Assembly (NCBI GenBank): GCA_012523895.1
Contig: JAAYSZ010000028.1
Coordinates: 1 to 64,000, forward strand
DNA: 64,000 bases
Direction of reading: 5' to 3'
DNA from: Erysipelotrichaceae bacterium
GTDB lineage: Bacteria; Bacillota_I; Bacilli_A; Erysipelotrichales; Erysipelotrichaceae
Within the stretch, counting starts at the first letter, position 1; every line of letters starts with the position of its first letter. Below the pieces are notes generated by a model that saw only the letters and a list, made by a program, of their open reading frames with translations, was not told the origin of the DNA and searched no databases. The translations under genes and the position numbers were made by a program. Of this stretch, positions 26,663 to 35,662 are shown in pieces.

Positions 26663-26681
26663 GGAGACCATTATGGTCTCC
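26663..26681 (+). terminator. Intercistronic hairpin after the binding-protein gene
   Basis: GGAGACC (26663-26669) pairs with GGTCTCC (26675-26681), then TTATT. Same layout as after the other binding-protein gene at 14584; probably mRNA stabiliser or partial terminator. Confidence 0.6.
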
Positions 26682-26704
26682 TTATTCATAGAAAGGGATA
26701 AAAT

Positions 26705-28264
26705 ATGACTGAACAATTAGCTATACAAATGAAAAAAATAACCAAGGTTTATCCAAATGGGGTTATGGCTAATAAAGATGTGGATTTCGAAGTCAGAAAA
26801 GGTGAAATACACGCTTTAATGGGTGAGAATGGTGCTGGGAAGTCAACGCTTGTTAAAATGATTTTCGGTATGGAACAACCAACAAGTGGAGAAATTTATG
26901 TTAATGGAGAACATGTACATTTGACTTCACCAAACGTTGCAATATCTAAGGGTATTGGGATGGTTCACCAGCACTTTATGCTTGTGCCTAGCTTAACTGT
27001 TGCAGAAAATATTGTTCTAGGGATGGTTCCTACTAAATCAGGAGTATTAATTGATTTTGATAAGGCTATTGAAATTACAGAAGAATATTCAAAGAGATAT
27101 AATCTTGTTGTAGATGCTAGAGCAAAAGTTGCGAATATACCTGTTGGTATGAAACAAAAAGTTGAAATTTTAAAAGCGTTGGTTCGTGGTGCTAAGATTC
27201 TTATCTTGGATGAGCCTACTGCAGTTTTAACTACTCAAGAAACAGAAGAGTTGTTTAAAGAACTTGTTGATTTAAAGAATCAAGGTTTTACATTAATTTT
27301 TATATCTCATAAATTAAATGAGATTATGGAAATTACAGATCGTATGACAATCCTTAGAGGTGGAAAATTTATGGGTGTTCATGAAACAAAAGACACTAAC
27401 CCAGAAATTATTTCTAGACTAATGGTTGGAAGAGATGTTGTTTTAAAGGTTGAAAAAGAACCTGCGCAACCAACAGATGCAGTTTTAAAAGTTAAGAATT
27501 TAGAATATGTAAATGTTTGGGGCAAGAAAATGCTTGATAATGTTTCCTTTACATTAAGAAAAGGAGAAATTTTAGGTATTGCAGGAGTTGAAGGTAATGG
27601 TCAAAAAGAATTAGTTGATGCAATCTTTAACTTTATTGATGTTGATAGTGGAGAGATTTTATTAAATGGAGAATCTATCCTTCACACAAATCAAGCTAAT
27701 TTACGTAAAAAAGGAATTTCTTTAGTTCCTGAAGATAGAATGTTATTTGGAATTGCGGCTAAAGCTTCAATTAAAGAAAATATACTTTCTGACAGAAGTG
27801 GCGATCCAAAATATAACAACGGAGTACTTTTCAATATGAAAGCGATTGAAGACGATACCAAACAGTTAATAAAAGATTATCTAATTAGGTGTAAATCTCC
27901 TGAACAAGAAGTTGGAATGTTATCAGGTGGTAATATTCAAAAAGTTGTTGTAGCTAGAGAATTTACAAATGATCCAGTACTTATAATAGCTGATCAGCCT
28001 ACTAGAGGTATTGACGTTGGTGCTACAGAATTTATTCGTAAAAAACTTGTTGAGCTATCTAGAAGTGGAATTGCTGTTTTATTAGTTTCTGCTGATTTAA
28101 ATGAAGTAATGGAATTATCAGATAGTTTAATCGTAATGTGTGGTGGAGAAATAGCAGCATATTTTGAAGATACTACAGATTTAGATGATATGGAAATGGG
28201 TAAATATATGCTAGGTTTAGCAAAACAAGATGAAGAACAGATAAGGAAGGTGCGCCATGAATAA
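26705..28264 (+). CDS. nupO: Nucleoside ABC importer ATP-binding protein (two ATPase domains)
   Basis: Tandem ATPase of the NupO/YufO type. First half: Walker A GENGAGKST, degenerate signature PVGMKQKVEILKAL, Walker B ILILDEPTAVL. Second half: weak P-loop GVEGNGQKELV, signature LSGGNIQKVVVARE and ADQPTRGIDVG. 519 residues. SD GAAAGGG. The stop overlaps the first permease by 8 bases. Symbol by family resemblance to the Bacillus guanosine importer. Confidence 0.94.
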   Translation: MTEQLAIQMKKITKVYPNGVMANKDVDFEVRKGEIHALMGENGAGKSTLVKMIFGMEQPTSGEIYVNGEHVHLTSPNVAISKGIGMVHQHFMLVPSLTVAENIVLGMVPTKSGVLIDFDKAIEITEEYSKRYNLVVDARAKVANIPVGMKQKVEILKALVRGAKILILDEPTAVLTTQETEELFKELVDLKNQGFTLIFISHKLNEIMEITDRMTILRGGKFMGVHETKDTNPEIISRLMVGRDVVLKVEKEPAQPTDAVLKVKNLEYVNVWGKKMLDNVSFTLRKGEILGIAGVEGNGQKELVDAIFNFIDVDSGEILLNGESILHTNQANLRKKGISLVPEDRMLFGIAAKASIKENILSDRSGDPKYNNGVLFNMKAIEDDTKQLIKDYLIRCKSPEQEVGMLSGGNIQKVVVAREFTNDPVLIIADQPTRGIDVGATEFIRKKLVELSRSGIAVLLVSADLNEVMELSDSLIVMCGGEIAAYFEDTTDLDDMEMGKYMLGLAKQDEEQIRKVRHE

Positions 28265-29396
28265 GAAGAGAGCTTTAACATTTAGTATCACTCGTACAGT
28301 GGCAGCAATATTTATAGCTATTTTAGTTGCAACGCTTCTTATATTTGTAAGCTCTAAGGGAAATACTGTTGGAGCAAAATTTTCAGAAACATTAGTTGCA
28401 CTAAGAGCTATGTTAATAGGACCTTTGTTTAGAAATAATGGTAGTTTTAATACAAAAGGATTCTTAGAAATTCTTGCACTTATGGTTCCTATTATGTTAA
28501 CTGGTTTAGCTACAACAGTAATGTTTTCAGCTAATCAGTTTAACTTAGGGTCTGAGGGTGGAATTATGTTTGGTGCATTTATTACAGCTTTAATTGCAAT
28601 TTATACACCACTTCCACCGGTGATTTTACCTATAGTATCAATTTTGGGTGGGTCATTTGCGACTATGTTACTTTTAATGGTTCCTGCTGTTTTAAAAGCT
28701 AAACTTGGAGTTAGTGAGATGGTTAACTCATTAATGATTAACTATATAGTTATGTATATAATTAACTTTTTACTTAATACAAGATTTATGGATAGAACAA
28801 AGGGACAAGTTCAAACTTTAAATTTCCAAGAACATGCTTTACTTCCTCAACTAGTTGGTAGAGGTACTAAGTTATCTTTAGGTTTAGTGATTGCATTAGT
28901 TGTAGTAGCTATTGTAGCAACAGTAATGTATCGCACTCGTTGGGGATACAATATTAGAATGATTGGACAAAACGAAGATTTCTCTAAATATTCTGGTATT
29001 AATGTTCCGTTTTATATAATTTTAGCTCAAGGTCTTGGAGGATTCCTTGCAGGTATGGGAGGTTCTCTTGAGATGCTTGGTAGATATACTGCTTATGACT
29101 GGAAGTCATTACCTGGTTATGGATGGACAGGTGTTACTGTAGCTATTCTAGCGGGTAATAATCCGGCATATGTTCCTCTTGCGGCTTTCTTTATGGCTTA
29201 TTTAGATAAGGGTTGTGAAATGATGTCTACTTATTCTAGTGTTCCTGCACAGTTAATAGATATTATTCAAGCTGTAATATTCTTATTCTTTGCGGCAGAT
29301 AACTTCTTAGCTGGATATCGTCAAAAACTTGTTATTAAGAGTGCAGAAGAAGATGCGAAAGCAGCAAATGAAGTTCAAGTAGAGGGAGGAAAATAA
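28257..29396 (+). CDS. nupP: Nucleoside ABC importer permease, first
   Basis: BPD_transp_2-family membrane protein of 379 residues with about ten hydrophobic segments; contains MFSANQFNLGSEGGIMFGAF and GWTGVTVAILAGNNP, typical of NupP/YufP. Paired with the next permease. The longer cytoplasmic N-terminus and C-terminal charged tail (EEDAKAANEV) are usual. Transcribed with the ATPase and hydrolases. Confidence 0.93.
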   Translation: MNKKRALTFSITRTVAAIFIAILVATLLIFVSSKGNTVGAKFSETLVALRAMLIGPLFRNNGSFNTKGFLEILALMVPIMLTGLATTVMFSANQFNLGSEGGIMFGAFITALIAIYTPLPPVILPIVSILGGSFATMLLLMVPAVLKAKLGVSEMVNSLMINYIVMYIINFLLNTRFMDRTKGQVQTLNFQEHALLPQLVGRGTKLSLGLVIALVVVAIVATVMYRTRWGYNIRMIGQNEDFSKYSGINVPFYIILAQGLGGFLAGMGGSLEMLGRYTAYDWKSLPGYGWTGVTVAILAGNNPAYVPLAAFFMAYLDKGCEMMSTYSSVPAQLIDIIQAVIFLFFAADNFLAGYRQKLVIKSAEEDAKAANEVQVEGGK

Positions 29397-29397
29397 T

Positions 29398-30354
29398 ATG
29401 GGATTTTTTGAATTTGTTTTTACAGTAGAATTTTTCTTCTCAATAATTAGAATTACGGCACCTATAATATTTGCGACTCTTGCGGCTATTATATGTCAAA
29501 AAGGTGGAGTGTCTAACATTGGTTTAGAAGGAACAATGATGATGTCAGCACTTTTTGGATCATTATTTGCATATTATTCAGGTTCATGGATAGTAGGTGT
29601 TTTGGTGGCAATTATTACAGGAATTATTGTCAGCCTTGGTATAGCATTCTTTGCGTTTAACCTTAGAACAAATATTATACTAGCAGGGACTGCGGTTAAT
29701 ATGATAGGTAGTGGAGGAACGATTTTCTTAGTAAAAGTTATTACAGGAATGACTGAAGGAAATCAGCTTACATCAACAAATGGATTAATTAGTACAAGAC
29801 TTCAAATTCCAGTTATTAACATACCAATTCTTAAAGATATTCCTTTAATTGGTGGAGTATTATCTGGACATTCATTATTAACATATTTAGCATTTGTTCT
29901 TGTGTTTTTAACATGGGCATTGTTATATAAAACACCTATTGGTTTAAATATTAGATCAGTTGGTGAAAATCCTAATGCGGCTAGTTCTGTTGGTGTTAGT
30001 GTAATTAAAATTAAATATACAGTTTTAATAATTGGTGGAATTTTAGCTGGTTTAGGCGGAGCTTTCATGTCAATGTATTATTCTATGGGGTGGTCACAAG
30101 ATATGGTTGCTGGAAGAGGGTTTATCGCACTTGCGGCTACGGCAATGGGTGGAGGAGAACCTCTTGGTGGATTACTAGCTGCTTTAATTTTCGGATTTGC
30201 TCAAGCATTATCTATTAAAGCATCTGCAGTTGGAATTGATTCTAACTTAGTTTCACCAATTCCATATTTAGTTACAATTATTGGCTTAGTAGTATTTGCA
30301 ATTGTTGCAAGAGAAAAAGCTAAAAAACCTCATAAAGTTAAAGAGTCAGCATAG
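29398..30354 (+). CDS. nupQ: Nucleoside ABC importer permease, second
   Basis: 318-residue membrane protein with NIGLEGTMMMSALFGSLFAY and GFIALAATAMGGGEPLGGLL, characteristic of NupQ/YufQ. One base separates it from the first permease. Heterodimer partner in the importer; followed 13 bases later by a nucleoside hydrolase. Confidence 0.93.
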   Translation: MGFFEFVFTVEFFFSIIRITAPIIFATLAAIICQKGGVSNIGLEGTMMMSALFGSLFAYYSGSWIVGVLVAIITGIIVSLGIAFFAFNLRTNIILAGTAVNMIGSGGTIFLVKVITGMTEGNQLTSTNGLISTRLQIPVINIPILKDIPLIGGVLSGHSLLTYLAFVLVFLTWALLYKTPIGLNIRSVGENPNAASSVGVSVIKIKYTVLIIGGILAGLGGAFMSMYYSMGWSQDMVAGRGFIALAATAMGGGEPLGGLLAALIFGFAQALSIKASAVGIDSNLVSPIPYLVTIIGLVVFAIVAREKAKKPHKVKESA

Positions 30355-30367
30355 AAAGGCGGTTTAA

Positions 30368-31315
30368 ATGAAAAAAATACCTATTATTTTAGATGGGGAT
30401 CCAGGCCATGATGACGCAATAGCTTGGGTTATGGCAAATGCCATTAAAGAATTTGATATTAAAGGGATTACTACAGTTGCTGGTAATCAGACTATAGAAA
30501 AGACAACATTAAATGCTAGAAGAATTAGTGCATTAATAGGTTTAGATGTTCCTGTTGCAAAAGGGAGTGATATTCCTCTTTTAGGCAATTTAGTAACTGC
30601 AGCTAATTTTCATGGTGAGTCAGGTTTAGATGGACCTGAATTGCCTGAACCAATTAGAGAAGCTGAAGACATTTCTGCGCCTGAATTAATGGCTAAAATA
30701 TTAAAAGAAAGTGATGAACCTGTAGTTATTGTTTCTACAGGTCCTACCACTAATGTTGCTAGTTTATTGTTAGCTAATCCAGAGCTAAAAGAAAAAATTA
30801 AATGTATTTCATTTATGGGTGGTGGATTAAGAACAGGAAATTGGACATCTTGTGCAGAGTTTAATATTGTTGTTGATCCAGAAGCTTTAGATATAGTATT
30901 TAATTCTGGAGTTCCTATAATTATGAGTGGTTTAGATGTTACAGAAAAGGCTCTTTGTTATCCAGAAGAGTATGAACAAATTAGAGCGTTAGGTAATCCA
31001 GTGGCAGAAGTTGTTGCGGGATGGTTTGATTTCTTTATGAAACATTTAAGAACTCTTGGTTATAGAGGGGCTACTTTACATGACCCTTGTGCTGTGTTAG
31101 CACTTGTTAGACCAGATATTTTCAAATTTAAAGATCTTTATGTAGAAGTTGAAAGGTGTGGTCATTATACAAGAGGTGCTACAATTCCTGATTATTATGG
31201 TCAAAAAAATAAAAAACCTAATGTAAAAGTGGCTGTTGAAATAAATCGAGAAGAATTTATTCAAGTTTTGATTGATTGTTGTAGAGCTTATAATGAGGAA
31301 GGTGGGAAAATATGA
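30368..31315 (+). CDS. Nucleoside hydrolase (IunH/Rih family), copy 1
   Basis: Hydrolyses the N-glycosidic bond of ribonucleosides. The calcium-binding N-terminal motif is canonical DGDPGHDDAIAW, with GPTTNVASLL, FMGGG, AEFNIVVDPEA and the C-terminal LHDPCAV carrying the last Asp ligand. 315 residues. It overlaps the second hydrolase by 4 bases. Base preference cannot be read from sequence. Confidence 0.94.
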   Translation: MKKIPIILDGDPGHDDAIAWVMANAIKEFDIKGITTVAGNQTIEKTTLNARRISALIGLDVPVAKGSDIPLLGNLVTAANFHGESGLDGPELPEPIREAEDISAPELMAKILKESDEPVVIVSTGPTTNVASLLLANPELKEKIKCISFMGGGLRTGNWTSCAEFNIVVDPEALDIVFNSGVPIIMSGLDVTEKALCYPEEYEQIRALGNPVAEVVAGWFDFFMKHLRTLGYRGATLHDPCAVLALVRPDIFKFKDLYVEVERCGHYTRGATIPDYYGQKNKKPNVKVAVEINREEFIQVLIDCCRAYNEEGGKI

Positions 31316-32247
31316 GTAAAGTACCTATTTGGATTGATTCAGACTGCGGTGTAGATGATTCAGTTGCCTTATTTGCGGCTTTTAAATTAGAAAATGCAGA
31401 AATTAAAGGAATTTCTGCGGTTGCTGGAAATGTTGAAGAAGAAAAGACATTTTTAAACATTAGAAATATTGCCCATATGGCAAAAAGAAATGATATTAAG
31501 GTTTATCATGGAGCTGAAAAACCTTTAATACTTCCTTTGGAAACAGCAAAACATGTACATGGAGAAAATGGTCTTGGAGATATTATTATTGAAGAGTCAC
31601 AAGTACCACATGAAACTGAAAAAGCATGGGATGTATTATATAGAGTTGCTAAAGAGTGTAATGGAGAACTTGTAGTTATTACTCTTGGACCTTTAACAAA
31701 TATCGCAATTGCTTTAGGAAAATATCCTGATTTAGAAAAATATATTAAGAAAATTTTGATGATGGGTGGAGCAGTTATTGGTGGTAATGCAACTCCTTGT
31801 GCTGAGTTTAATGTATTTGCTGATCCTCATGGAGCAGAAGTTGTATTTAAATCTAATATTGAAAAAGTAATGTTTGGATTAGATGTTACTTTAAAGGCTT
31901 ATATTGATTTAGATGATATTGAAGAAATTAAAGAGCATGGATCAGTTGCTGCAAATTACTTTTATCAAGCAGTAAAACCAAGTCTTAAATTCTATGAAGA
32001 TATTGGAATGGAAGGTAAGACATGTATGCATGATACTTGTCCAGTATTATATGTTGGATATCCAGAATTATTTAGTGGTGAAGTGTGTGGTGTATATGTT
32101 GAAACTGAAGGTAAAGTTACAATGGGTAAAACTGTTTGTGATAGAGAAAGTAATTTCAAATTTGATAAGAGAGACACTTTAGTTATCTTTGATGTAGATC
32201 AACAAAAGTTTTCAGCAAAAGTTAAAGAGATAGTGAAAAGTATTTAG
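31312..32247 (+). CDS. Nucleoside hydrolase (IunH/Rih family), copy 2
   Basis: A diverged second hydrolase of 311 residues. Its metal motif is DSDCGVDDSVALF instead of DxDPGxDDA; all three Asp remain, while Pro is Cys. GPLTNIAIAL, MMGGAVIGGN, AEFNVFADPHGAE and MHDTCPVL are present. Tandem but only moderately similar copies suggest different base specificity, for example purine against pyrimidine nucleosides. Confidence 0.92.
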   Translation: MSKVPIWIDSDCGVDDSVALFAAFKLENAEIKGISAVAGNVEEEKTFLNIRNIAHMAKRNDIKVYHGAEKPLILPLETAKHVHGENGLGDIIIEESQVPHETEKAWDVLYRVAKECNGELVVITLGPLTNIAIALGKYPDLEKYIKKILMMGGAVIGGNATPCAEFNVFADPHGAEVVFKSNIEKVMFGLDVTLKAYIDLDDIEEIKEHGSVAANYFYQAVKPSLKFYEDIGMEGKTCMHDTCPVLYVGYPELFSGEVCGVYVETEGKVTMGKTVCDRESNFKFDKRDTLVIFDVDQQKFSAKVKEIVKSI

Positions 32248-32255
32248 GTGATGAT

Positions 32256-33149
32256 ATGAGTAGTGTATTAGTTATAGGAAGTAGTAATGTAGATTTATCA
32301 GCAACAGTTACAAATCTTCCAAAAAAAGGTGAAACTCTTATGGGAAAAAGTTTTTCAACATCTTTTGGAGGAAAGGGAGCTAATCAAGCAGTTGCTTGTG
32401 GTAAGCTTGGTGCTGATGTTACGTTTTTATCTTGTGTAGGAAATGATGATTATGGAAAAAACATAATTAAATATTTGTCTAGTGTTAATGTAAAGACTGA
32501 TTTAATTAAGGTTTCTGATAACTGTCCTACAGGGACTGCTTTAATTACAATTGATGATGATGGTCAAAACACTATTGTTGTTATTAGTGGGGCAAATGCA
32601 GAGTGTGATGTTGAATATCTAAAGGCAAATGAAGAAGAATTTAAAAAATGTGAATATGTTTTATTACAAATGGAAATACCTCTAGATGCAATTGAATATG
32701 CGATTGAATGTGCACATAAATATAATAAAAAAATAATTTTAAATCCGGCTCCTGCAGATCCTAATATTAGTGTAGAAGCACTAAAAAAGGTTGATTATTT
32801 AACACCTAATGAAACTGAAGTTGAAATAATGGCTAAGACTAAAGGATTTAAGGAAAGTTGTGATGCATTATTAGAATTAGGTATTAATAATTTGATAGTC
32901 ACTTTGGGGGACAAGGGTGCAGCTATCATAAATAAAGAAACAAATGAAATTGTTGAAGGTTTCAAAGTTGAAGCGATAGATACAGTTGGTGCTGGAGATT
33001 GTTTCAATGGTGCATTTGTAACAGCTTTATCAAAAGGGAAAAATGAAGCAGAAGCAATTAAATTTGCGAACAAGGCTTCATCAATTGCGGTCACAAGAAA
33101 AGGTGCCCAAGAAGCAATACCGACCATTGAAGAAATGGAAAATATGTAG
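32256..33149 (+). CDS. rbsK: Ribokinase
   Basis: Phosphorylates the ribose released by the hydrolases. PfkB family: GSSNVDLSATVTNLPKKGET, the substrate-binding FGGKGANQAVACGKLGA, NPAPADP and the catalytic IDTVGAGDCFNGAF. 297 residues, standard ribokinase size. It ends the hydrolase block with a clear terminator. Ribose 5-phosphate would then go to RpiB and transketolase. Confidence 0.92.
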   Translation: MSSVLVIGSSNVDLSATVTNLPKKGETLMGKSFSTSFGGKGANQAVACGKLGADVTFLSCVGNDDYGKNIIKYLSSVNVKTDLIKVSDNCPTGTALITIDDDGQNTIVVISGANAECDVEYLKANEEEFKKCEYVLLQMEIPLDAIEYAIECAHKYNKKIILNPAPADPNISVEALKKVDYLTPNETEVEIMAKTKGFKESCDALLELGINNLIVTLGDKGAAIINKETNEIVEGFKVEAIDTVGAGDCFNGAFVTALSKGKNEAEAIKFANKASSIAVTRKGAQEAIPTIEEMENM

Positions 33150-33152
33150 TGT

Positions 33153-33184
33153 AAATCAGGGTATCATAGATATCCTGATTTTTT
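33153..33184 (+). terminator. Terminator of the nucleoside operon
   Basis: AATCAGG (33154-33160) with CCTGATT (33174-33180), an inner TATC/GATA and a T run. Confidence 0.8.
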
Positions 33185-33241
33185 AAATGCGTTTAAATTA
33201 TAATAATATTAATAAAGTGATAGAATCATATTAGAGGTATT

Positions 33242-34168
33242 ATGATGGAAGTAATTTCAAAAAATAATGATATTTATATATTAGATGAAAAAGAATTTGT
33301 GCCTAAAAACATATTTGAAAATGGTCAAGCATTTAGATGGGACAAGGTTAATAATGGATATAACATTGTTGCTGGAAAATATTTTGCACATGTTAGAAAG
33401 TTAAATGAATCAGAAGTAAAAAGCTTTGGTAATTATAAAGATGTTGTAATTATTGAAAATGGCGGAACTTTAGATGATTACGAAAGTTTTTGGAGAAACT
33501 ATTTTGATATGGATAGAGATTACTTTAAACTTAGAAAATCGTTTATGGAGATGGATGATAATTTAAGGAAGGCTTGTGAATTTGGAGTTGGATTAAGAGT
33601 TTTAAAACAAGATTTACTTGAGATGATAATTTCCTTTATTATTTCTGCAAATAATCAAATTCCTAGAATCAAATCATCAATTGAAAAGATTTGTGAGTTA
33701 GTTGGTGATAAAATATATTCAAGAGATGGAAAAGATTATTATGCTTTTCCAAGTTTAGAACAATTGTCAAATTTAACAGAAGAAGTTTTAACAGATTATG
33801 CAAGAGTTGGTTATAGAGCAAAGTATTTAGTTAATACTATAAAAATGTTAAAAGACAATGAGGTATCTTTAGATAAAGTAAGATTATTACCTTATGAAGA
33901 AGCTCATAAAGAACTTTGTAAGTTACAGGGTGTTGGTCCTAAGGTAGCTGATTGTATATTATTGTTTGGTGATTCTAGAGATGAAGCATTTCCAGTAGAT
34001 ACTTGGGTAATTAAATTTATGAATGAGTATTATGTGGATAATGTAAAAAGTATGAAGAAAATAAAAAAAGCTGGAGCTAAAATATTTAAAGATAAAGCAG
34101 GTTTGGCTCAACAGTATTTATTCTTTTATGCAAGAGAAAATAAAGTGGGAGTAAAGAAAAGAGGGTAA
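33242..34168 (+). CDS. ogg: 8-oxoguanine DNA glycosylase (Ogg family)
   Basis: Removes 8-oxoguanine from DNA. It has an N-terminal OGG domain (ENGQAFRWDKVNNGYNIVAG) and then the HhH-GPD domain with LQGVGPKVADCI, whose Lys corresponds to the catalytic lysine of human OGG1 (TKVADC), and the catalytic Asp in FPVDTW. 308 residues. AGAGG precedes two adjacent ATGs. A TATAAT at 33199 may be its own promoter. Only 3 bases from rpiB, so a DNA repair gene is co-transcribed with a sugar isomerase. Confidence 0.9.
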   Translation: MMEVISKNNDIYILDEKEFVPKNIFENGQAFRWDKVNNGYNIVAGKYFAHVRKLNESEVKSFGNYKDVVIIENGGTLDDYESFWRNYFDMDRDYFKLRKSFMEMDDNLRKACEFGVGLRVLKQDLLEMIISFIISANNQIPRIKSSIEKICELVGDKIYSRDGKDYYAFPSLEQLSNLTEEVLTDYARVGYRAKYLVNTIKMLKDNEVSLDKVRLLPYEEAHKELCKLQGVGPKVADCILLFGDSRDEAFPVDTWVIKFMNEYYVDNVKSMKKIKKAGAKIFKDKAGLAQQYLFFYARENKVGVKKRG

Positions 34169-34171
34169 AAA

Positions 34172-34627
34172 ATGAGGATAGGAATTGGAAACGATCATGC
34201 GGCAGTAGAATTAAAAAATGAAATCATAAAACATTTAACCAATAAAGGTTATGAAGTGATTAACTTTGGGATTAACGAAGGAGAAACGGTTGATTATCCT
34301 GAAATAGGTGAGGAAGTTGGAAGAGCTATAGTTGATAACATTGTTGATTATGGAGTGTTAATTTGTGGTACAGGTTTTGGAATATCGTTAGCCGCAAATA
34401 AAATTAATGGAATTAGGGCTTGTGTATGTAGTGAACCTGTAACAGCATCACTTTCAAAAAGACATAATAATGCTAATATAATTGCATTTGGAGCTAGAAT
34501 TGTTGGTTTAGAAATGGCAAAAGCAATTGTAGATAGTTTCTTTGATGCTGAATTTGAAGGAGGAAGACATCAAAGGAGAGTTAATTTATTAACTGATATT
34601 GAAGAAAGAGTAAAAGCAGAAGATTAA
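34172..34627 (+). CDS. rpiB: Ribose-5-phosphate isomerase B
   Basis: Interconverts ribose 5-phosphate and ribulose 5-phosphate. GNDHAAVELK at the N-terminus, LICGTGFGISLAANKINGIRA with the catalytic Cys-Gly-Thr region, and SKRHNNANIIAFGARIVG are typical of RpiB. LacA/LacB share the fold, but the ribose context favours RpiB. 151 residues. The terminator hairpin begins inside its last codons. Confidence 0.93.
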   Translation: MRIGIGNDHAAVELKNEIIKHLTNKGYEVINFGINEGETVDYPEIGEEVGRAIVDNIVDYGVLICGTGFGISLAANKINGIRACVCSEPVTASLSKRHNNANIIAFGARIVGLEMAKAIVDSFFDAEFEGGRHQRRVNLLTDIEERVKAED

Positions 34628-34641
34628 AATCTTCTGTTTTT
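34617..34641 (+). terminator. Terminator overlapping the rpiB stop
   Basis: CAGAAGATT (34617-34625) pairs with AATCTTCTG (34628-34636), followed by TTTTT. Confidence 0.85.
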
Positions 34642-34703
34642 GTAATATAAAAATGTAAAAAACTGTTAGTAACTTAAAAGTATATAACAGTAATAAAAAA
34701 CAT

Positions 34704-34732
34704 TTGCAAAGCATATTTTTATTTGATATATT
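34704..34732 (+). promoter_or_regulatory. Promoter of the licT-bgl operon
   Basis: TTGCAA (34704-34709), 17-bp spacer, TATATT (34727-34732); start near 34739, immediately before the RAT. A spaced inverted repeat ACTGTTA/TAACAGT (34662-34668, 34685-34691) lies just upstream. Confidence 0.65.
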
Positions 34733-34740
34733 ACATGCAT

Positions 34741-34771
34741 AAGGATAGTGATTGCAAAGCAAGCTAAACCT
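34741..34771 (+). promoter_or_regulatory. Ribonucleic antiterminator (RAT) for LicT
   Basis: GGATAGTGATTGC...AAGCTAAACC follows the BglG/LicT RAT pattern GGATTGTTACTG...GCAAAACC. Its 3' arm (34767-34771) is shared with the 5' arm of the terminator, so the two are mutually exclusive. Confidence 0.85.
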
Positions 34772-34810
34772 ACATAAACGTATTTTGAGGCGTTTTGTAG
34801 GTTTTTTTTG
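34767..34810 (+). terminator. LicT-controlled leader terminator
   Basis: AACCTACA (34767-34774) pairs with TGTAGGTT (34796-34803), extended by AAACG/CGTTT, and is followed by a run of Ts. Read through only when LicT holds the RAT. Confidence 0.88.
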
Positions 34811-34827
34811 TAAAGAAGGTAGATATT

Positions 34828-35661
34828 ATGCGCATAAAAAAGATACTTAACAATAATGTAATTACTTTTGAATCTTCAAGTGGTGAGGATAATATCGCCA
34901 TGGGGAGAGGAATTGCTTATGGGAAAAGAGTAGGTGATGAAGTAGAAAAAGATAAAATAGACAACATTTTTGTGCCAGATTCAACTATGAAAGATGTAAC
35001 TAGTTTGATTGAAAGTATTCCTTATGAATATTTTCAAATTGCAGACAAAATTTTAAAGTATGCAAGAATGGTTATAGCAAAACCTATTAATTCAAGGGCA
35101 ATATTGTTTTTAGCTGACCATATATATGGTGCAGTTGAAAGAGCAAAAGAAGGGATATTTCTTAAAACGACTTTATATTGGGAAGTTAAGAGATTTTATA
35201 AGGATGAATTTTTAATTGCTCAGTATGGACTTGATTTAATAAAAGAAGAGTTAGATGTAAAGTTAGATAATTCAGAAGCAGCATTTATTGCTTTAAACCT
35301 TGCAAATTCAATGAATAATAATTCAGCTGATTTATATCAAACTACAAAAATTATGAAAGAAATAATTGATATTATTAGGCGAGAATTTATGGTTGAACTT
35401 CAAGAGGATAGTGTTAATTATTATCGGTTTATTAATCATTTAAAATTTTTCTCTTCTAGGTTAGTAAGTGGACAAACATATAGTGATAATAAGGATGATG
35501 ATTTATTAGAAATTATTAAATACAAATATGTTAATTCTTATAAAGTAGCGGTTAAGATTAATGGCTATCTAGAGAGAAACTATAGTTACAGACTTTCAAA
35601 TGAAGAAATTTTATATTTAACAATACATATAGAAAGAATAATTTATAGAACAGGAGATTAG
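34828..35661 (+). CDS. licT: Transcription antiterminator, BglG/LicT family
   Basis: RNA-binding antiterminator that senses beta-glucoside through the PTS. The N-terminal CAT domain (MRIKKILNNNVITF ... GRGIAYGKRVGD, residues 1-55) is followed by two PRD domains, with phospho-acceptor His in LADHIYGA (PRD1) and LTIHIERI (PRD2). 277 residues. It autoregulates via the RAT in its own leader. One base from the PTS gene. Confidence 0.95.
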   Translation: MRIKKILNNNVITFESSSGEDNIAMGRGIAYGKRVGDEVEKDKIDNIFVPDSTMKDVTSLIESIPYEYFQIADKILKYARMVIAKPINSRAILFLADHIYGAVERAKEGIFLKTTLYWEVKRFYKDEFLIAQYGLDLIKEELDVKLDNSEAAFIALNLANSMNNNSADLYQTTKIMKEIIDIIRREFMVELQEDSVNYYRFINHLKFFSSRLVSGQTYSDNKDDDLLEIIKYKYVNSYKVAVKINGYLERNYSYRLSNEEILYLTIHIERIIYRTGD

Positions 35662-35662
35662 A

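Noticed and set aside
31257..31460. Small antisense ORFs inside nucleoside hydrolase, transketolase, permease and other genes
   Set aside because: They overlap well-supported genes, lack SDs and show no family features.
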